Source: Dipylidium caninum (taxonomy: Eukaryota; Platyhelminthes; Cestoda; Cyclophyllidea; Dipylidiidae). Taken from it: DNA of 64,000 bases. The first letter of the stretch is position 1. The number at the start of each line of letters is the position of its first letter. Location of the stretch: NCBI GenBank assembly GCA_017562135.1, contig QEYB01000921.1, positions 744,001 to 808,000 on the forward strand, written 5' to 3'. The translations under genes and the position numbers were made by a program. Below the pieces are notes generated by a model. That model did not search any database, had not been told where the DNA came from, and saw only the letters and a list, made by a program, of their open reading frames with translations. Below, one piece after another: positions 62,916 through 64,000 of this stretch.

Positions 62916-63856
62916 TATTCTAAAGAAATAATACATGAATGGTAAGCAGATATGCCGGTAAGCATGTCATCAGCAAAGGAACGGTGACACATAGTATCAA
63001 CTTCAAAAAAATGTGACATAGCCATGTATAAAGTAAACTGATGAAATTAAGCAGTCGTATTGAAGTGAATGGAACAACGAACATAAGAAGAAGGGCTCAA
63101 ATACGAGAACAACTACCTGGAGTACAGAAAAGGAAACGTTACCAAGCCAATTTGTTGACTAGCACGACACCTCAAACAAACAAGCTCAATATTAGAATAA
63201 ATGTTATGACGCAGAGTTTAAAAATTTTCGCCTGAACGTAGAGATGGCTGATTTCATCAGAGAAATATAACACGAGAGTGAAGTTATTATTTTTAGCACA
63301 CCAAAACCCACAGATACTATCAGGTTCGCCGATGACGTCGAAGACGAAAAATGATGGTCCGATCGCTGTACAGGATTTAGGTTTATAAAATCTAGCGCTT
63401 AGCGCGCTTAGCCTAAGCGCCCAAAACATTGCTTTGGTTGTTTATGAGGGGCCAGTGGCCAGAGCTAAAAACTTGTTTACGTGCGCTCAAGATTCCGAAA
63501 ATGGTTGCAAATTTTGGCCTGTATCTAGAACGCATTACGGCAATGTAAAATCCAACTGTAGTTAATCACGCGTAGCCTTATCTCTTTCAAAGTGCAGGTG
63601 CTCGTAAAAATGTCTAATGAATTGCGTAAGCGGACGCTGCTTTACGAACCGATGTCATTTTCGTTTAGCCGTGCTATTTTCCTTATCTTATGTCATACCT
63701 TTTCTTTTTTAACTCTTAAAAATGCATATATGGGGTGCCGACGCGATAATTTGAATCGGTCTGTTATATATGTAATTTACAGACTGATGAGATTTTTGTT
63801 TAGCTCTTCCGAGGGTTCAGCCGGCATTTTCGACTGCCCTTCTTATTGAGCCGTCA
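62916..63856. other. intergenic upstream of DDX6
   Basis: Short frames only. A plus-strand frame from 63610 (MSNELRKRTLLYEP) is preceded by an acceptor-like GTGCAG and could be a first exon of the gene entering the right edge, but it could not be spliced in phase. Confidence 0.35.
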
Positions 63857-63950
63857 ATGAATCTGGTTAGACCAGCCCCAGAGAACGTGACTAAGAATGC
63901 TGTCGATTCACCGCGTCGGACTCCACAAAAATGTCAGCGTCCAACCGAGC
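63857..63950 (+). CDS. candidate first coding exon of a gene running off the right edge
   Basis: An ATG lies seven bases after an acceptor-like TTGAG. It opens a 31-codon frame, MNLVRPAPENVTKNAVDSPR and on, ending at a good donor GTATGT in phase 1. The product is unknown; the peptide is basic and Pro/Ser-rich. The rest would lie beyond the window. Upstream frames near 63.6 kb may belong to the same gene. Confidence 0.3.
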
Positions 63951-64000
63951 GTATGTAATTTTCCTTCATTTTACGTCGTAGTCGTGTTACGGCGCCCAGC

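Overview
This is a eukaryotic nuclear window with split genes, canonical GT-AG introns and standard-code reading frames. There are no operons, ribosome binding sites or CRISPR arrays. Several introns are only 34-42 bases long, and a second group falls around 60-77 bases. Some start codons lie just downstream of good splice acceptors, which would suit spliced-leader trans-splicing. Together with moderate base composition and decayed mariner transposons, this best fits a parasitic flatworm, most likely a tapeworm. That assignment is an inference; no species-specific marker was seen.

Layout from left to right. Bases 1-2.9 kb show no gene. An aquaporin (+, 3.03-4.62 kb) has both pore NPA boxes altered. 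A CPYC glutaredoxin with a hydrophobic N-terminus (-, 6.59-7.03 kb) is followed by SNRNP27 (+, 7.87-8.48 kb), which converges on an FNBP4-like WW protein (-, 8.81-10.49 kb). NAPE-PLD (+, 11.43-13.28 kb) follows, then a gene-poor 11-kb stretch with a mariner fragment near 24.2 kb. A RILP-like Rab effector (-, 25.1-29.9 kb) is head-to-head with NUDCD1 (+, 30.6-33.3 kb). A dead mariner copy lies at 34.1-34.9 kb, followed by 4.6 kb without a convincing gene.

The right half carries an unrecognised coiled-coil/Cys-rich gene (+, 39.5-43.9 kb), the retromer subunit VPS26 (+, 45.6-50.0 kb), the HOPS subunit VPS41 (-, 53.2-60.8 kb, 15 exons) and the DEAD-box helicase DDX6 (-, 61.5-62.9 kb). A candidate first exon touches the right edge.

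Most genes are single-copy housekeeping genes: splicing (SNRNP27, perhaps FNBP4), mRNA decay (DDX6), endolysosomal traffic (RILPL, VPS26, VPS41), redox, water/solute flux and N-acylethanolamine lipid signalling. I reconstructed exons by hand from splice sites, phase and remembered family features. Exon phases close exactly for every named gene except one junction in NUDCD1; the very 3' ends of NAPE-PLD and FNBP4 remain uncertain.
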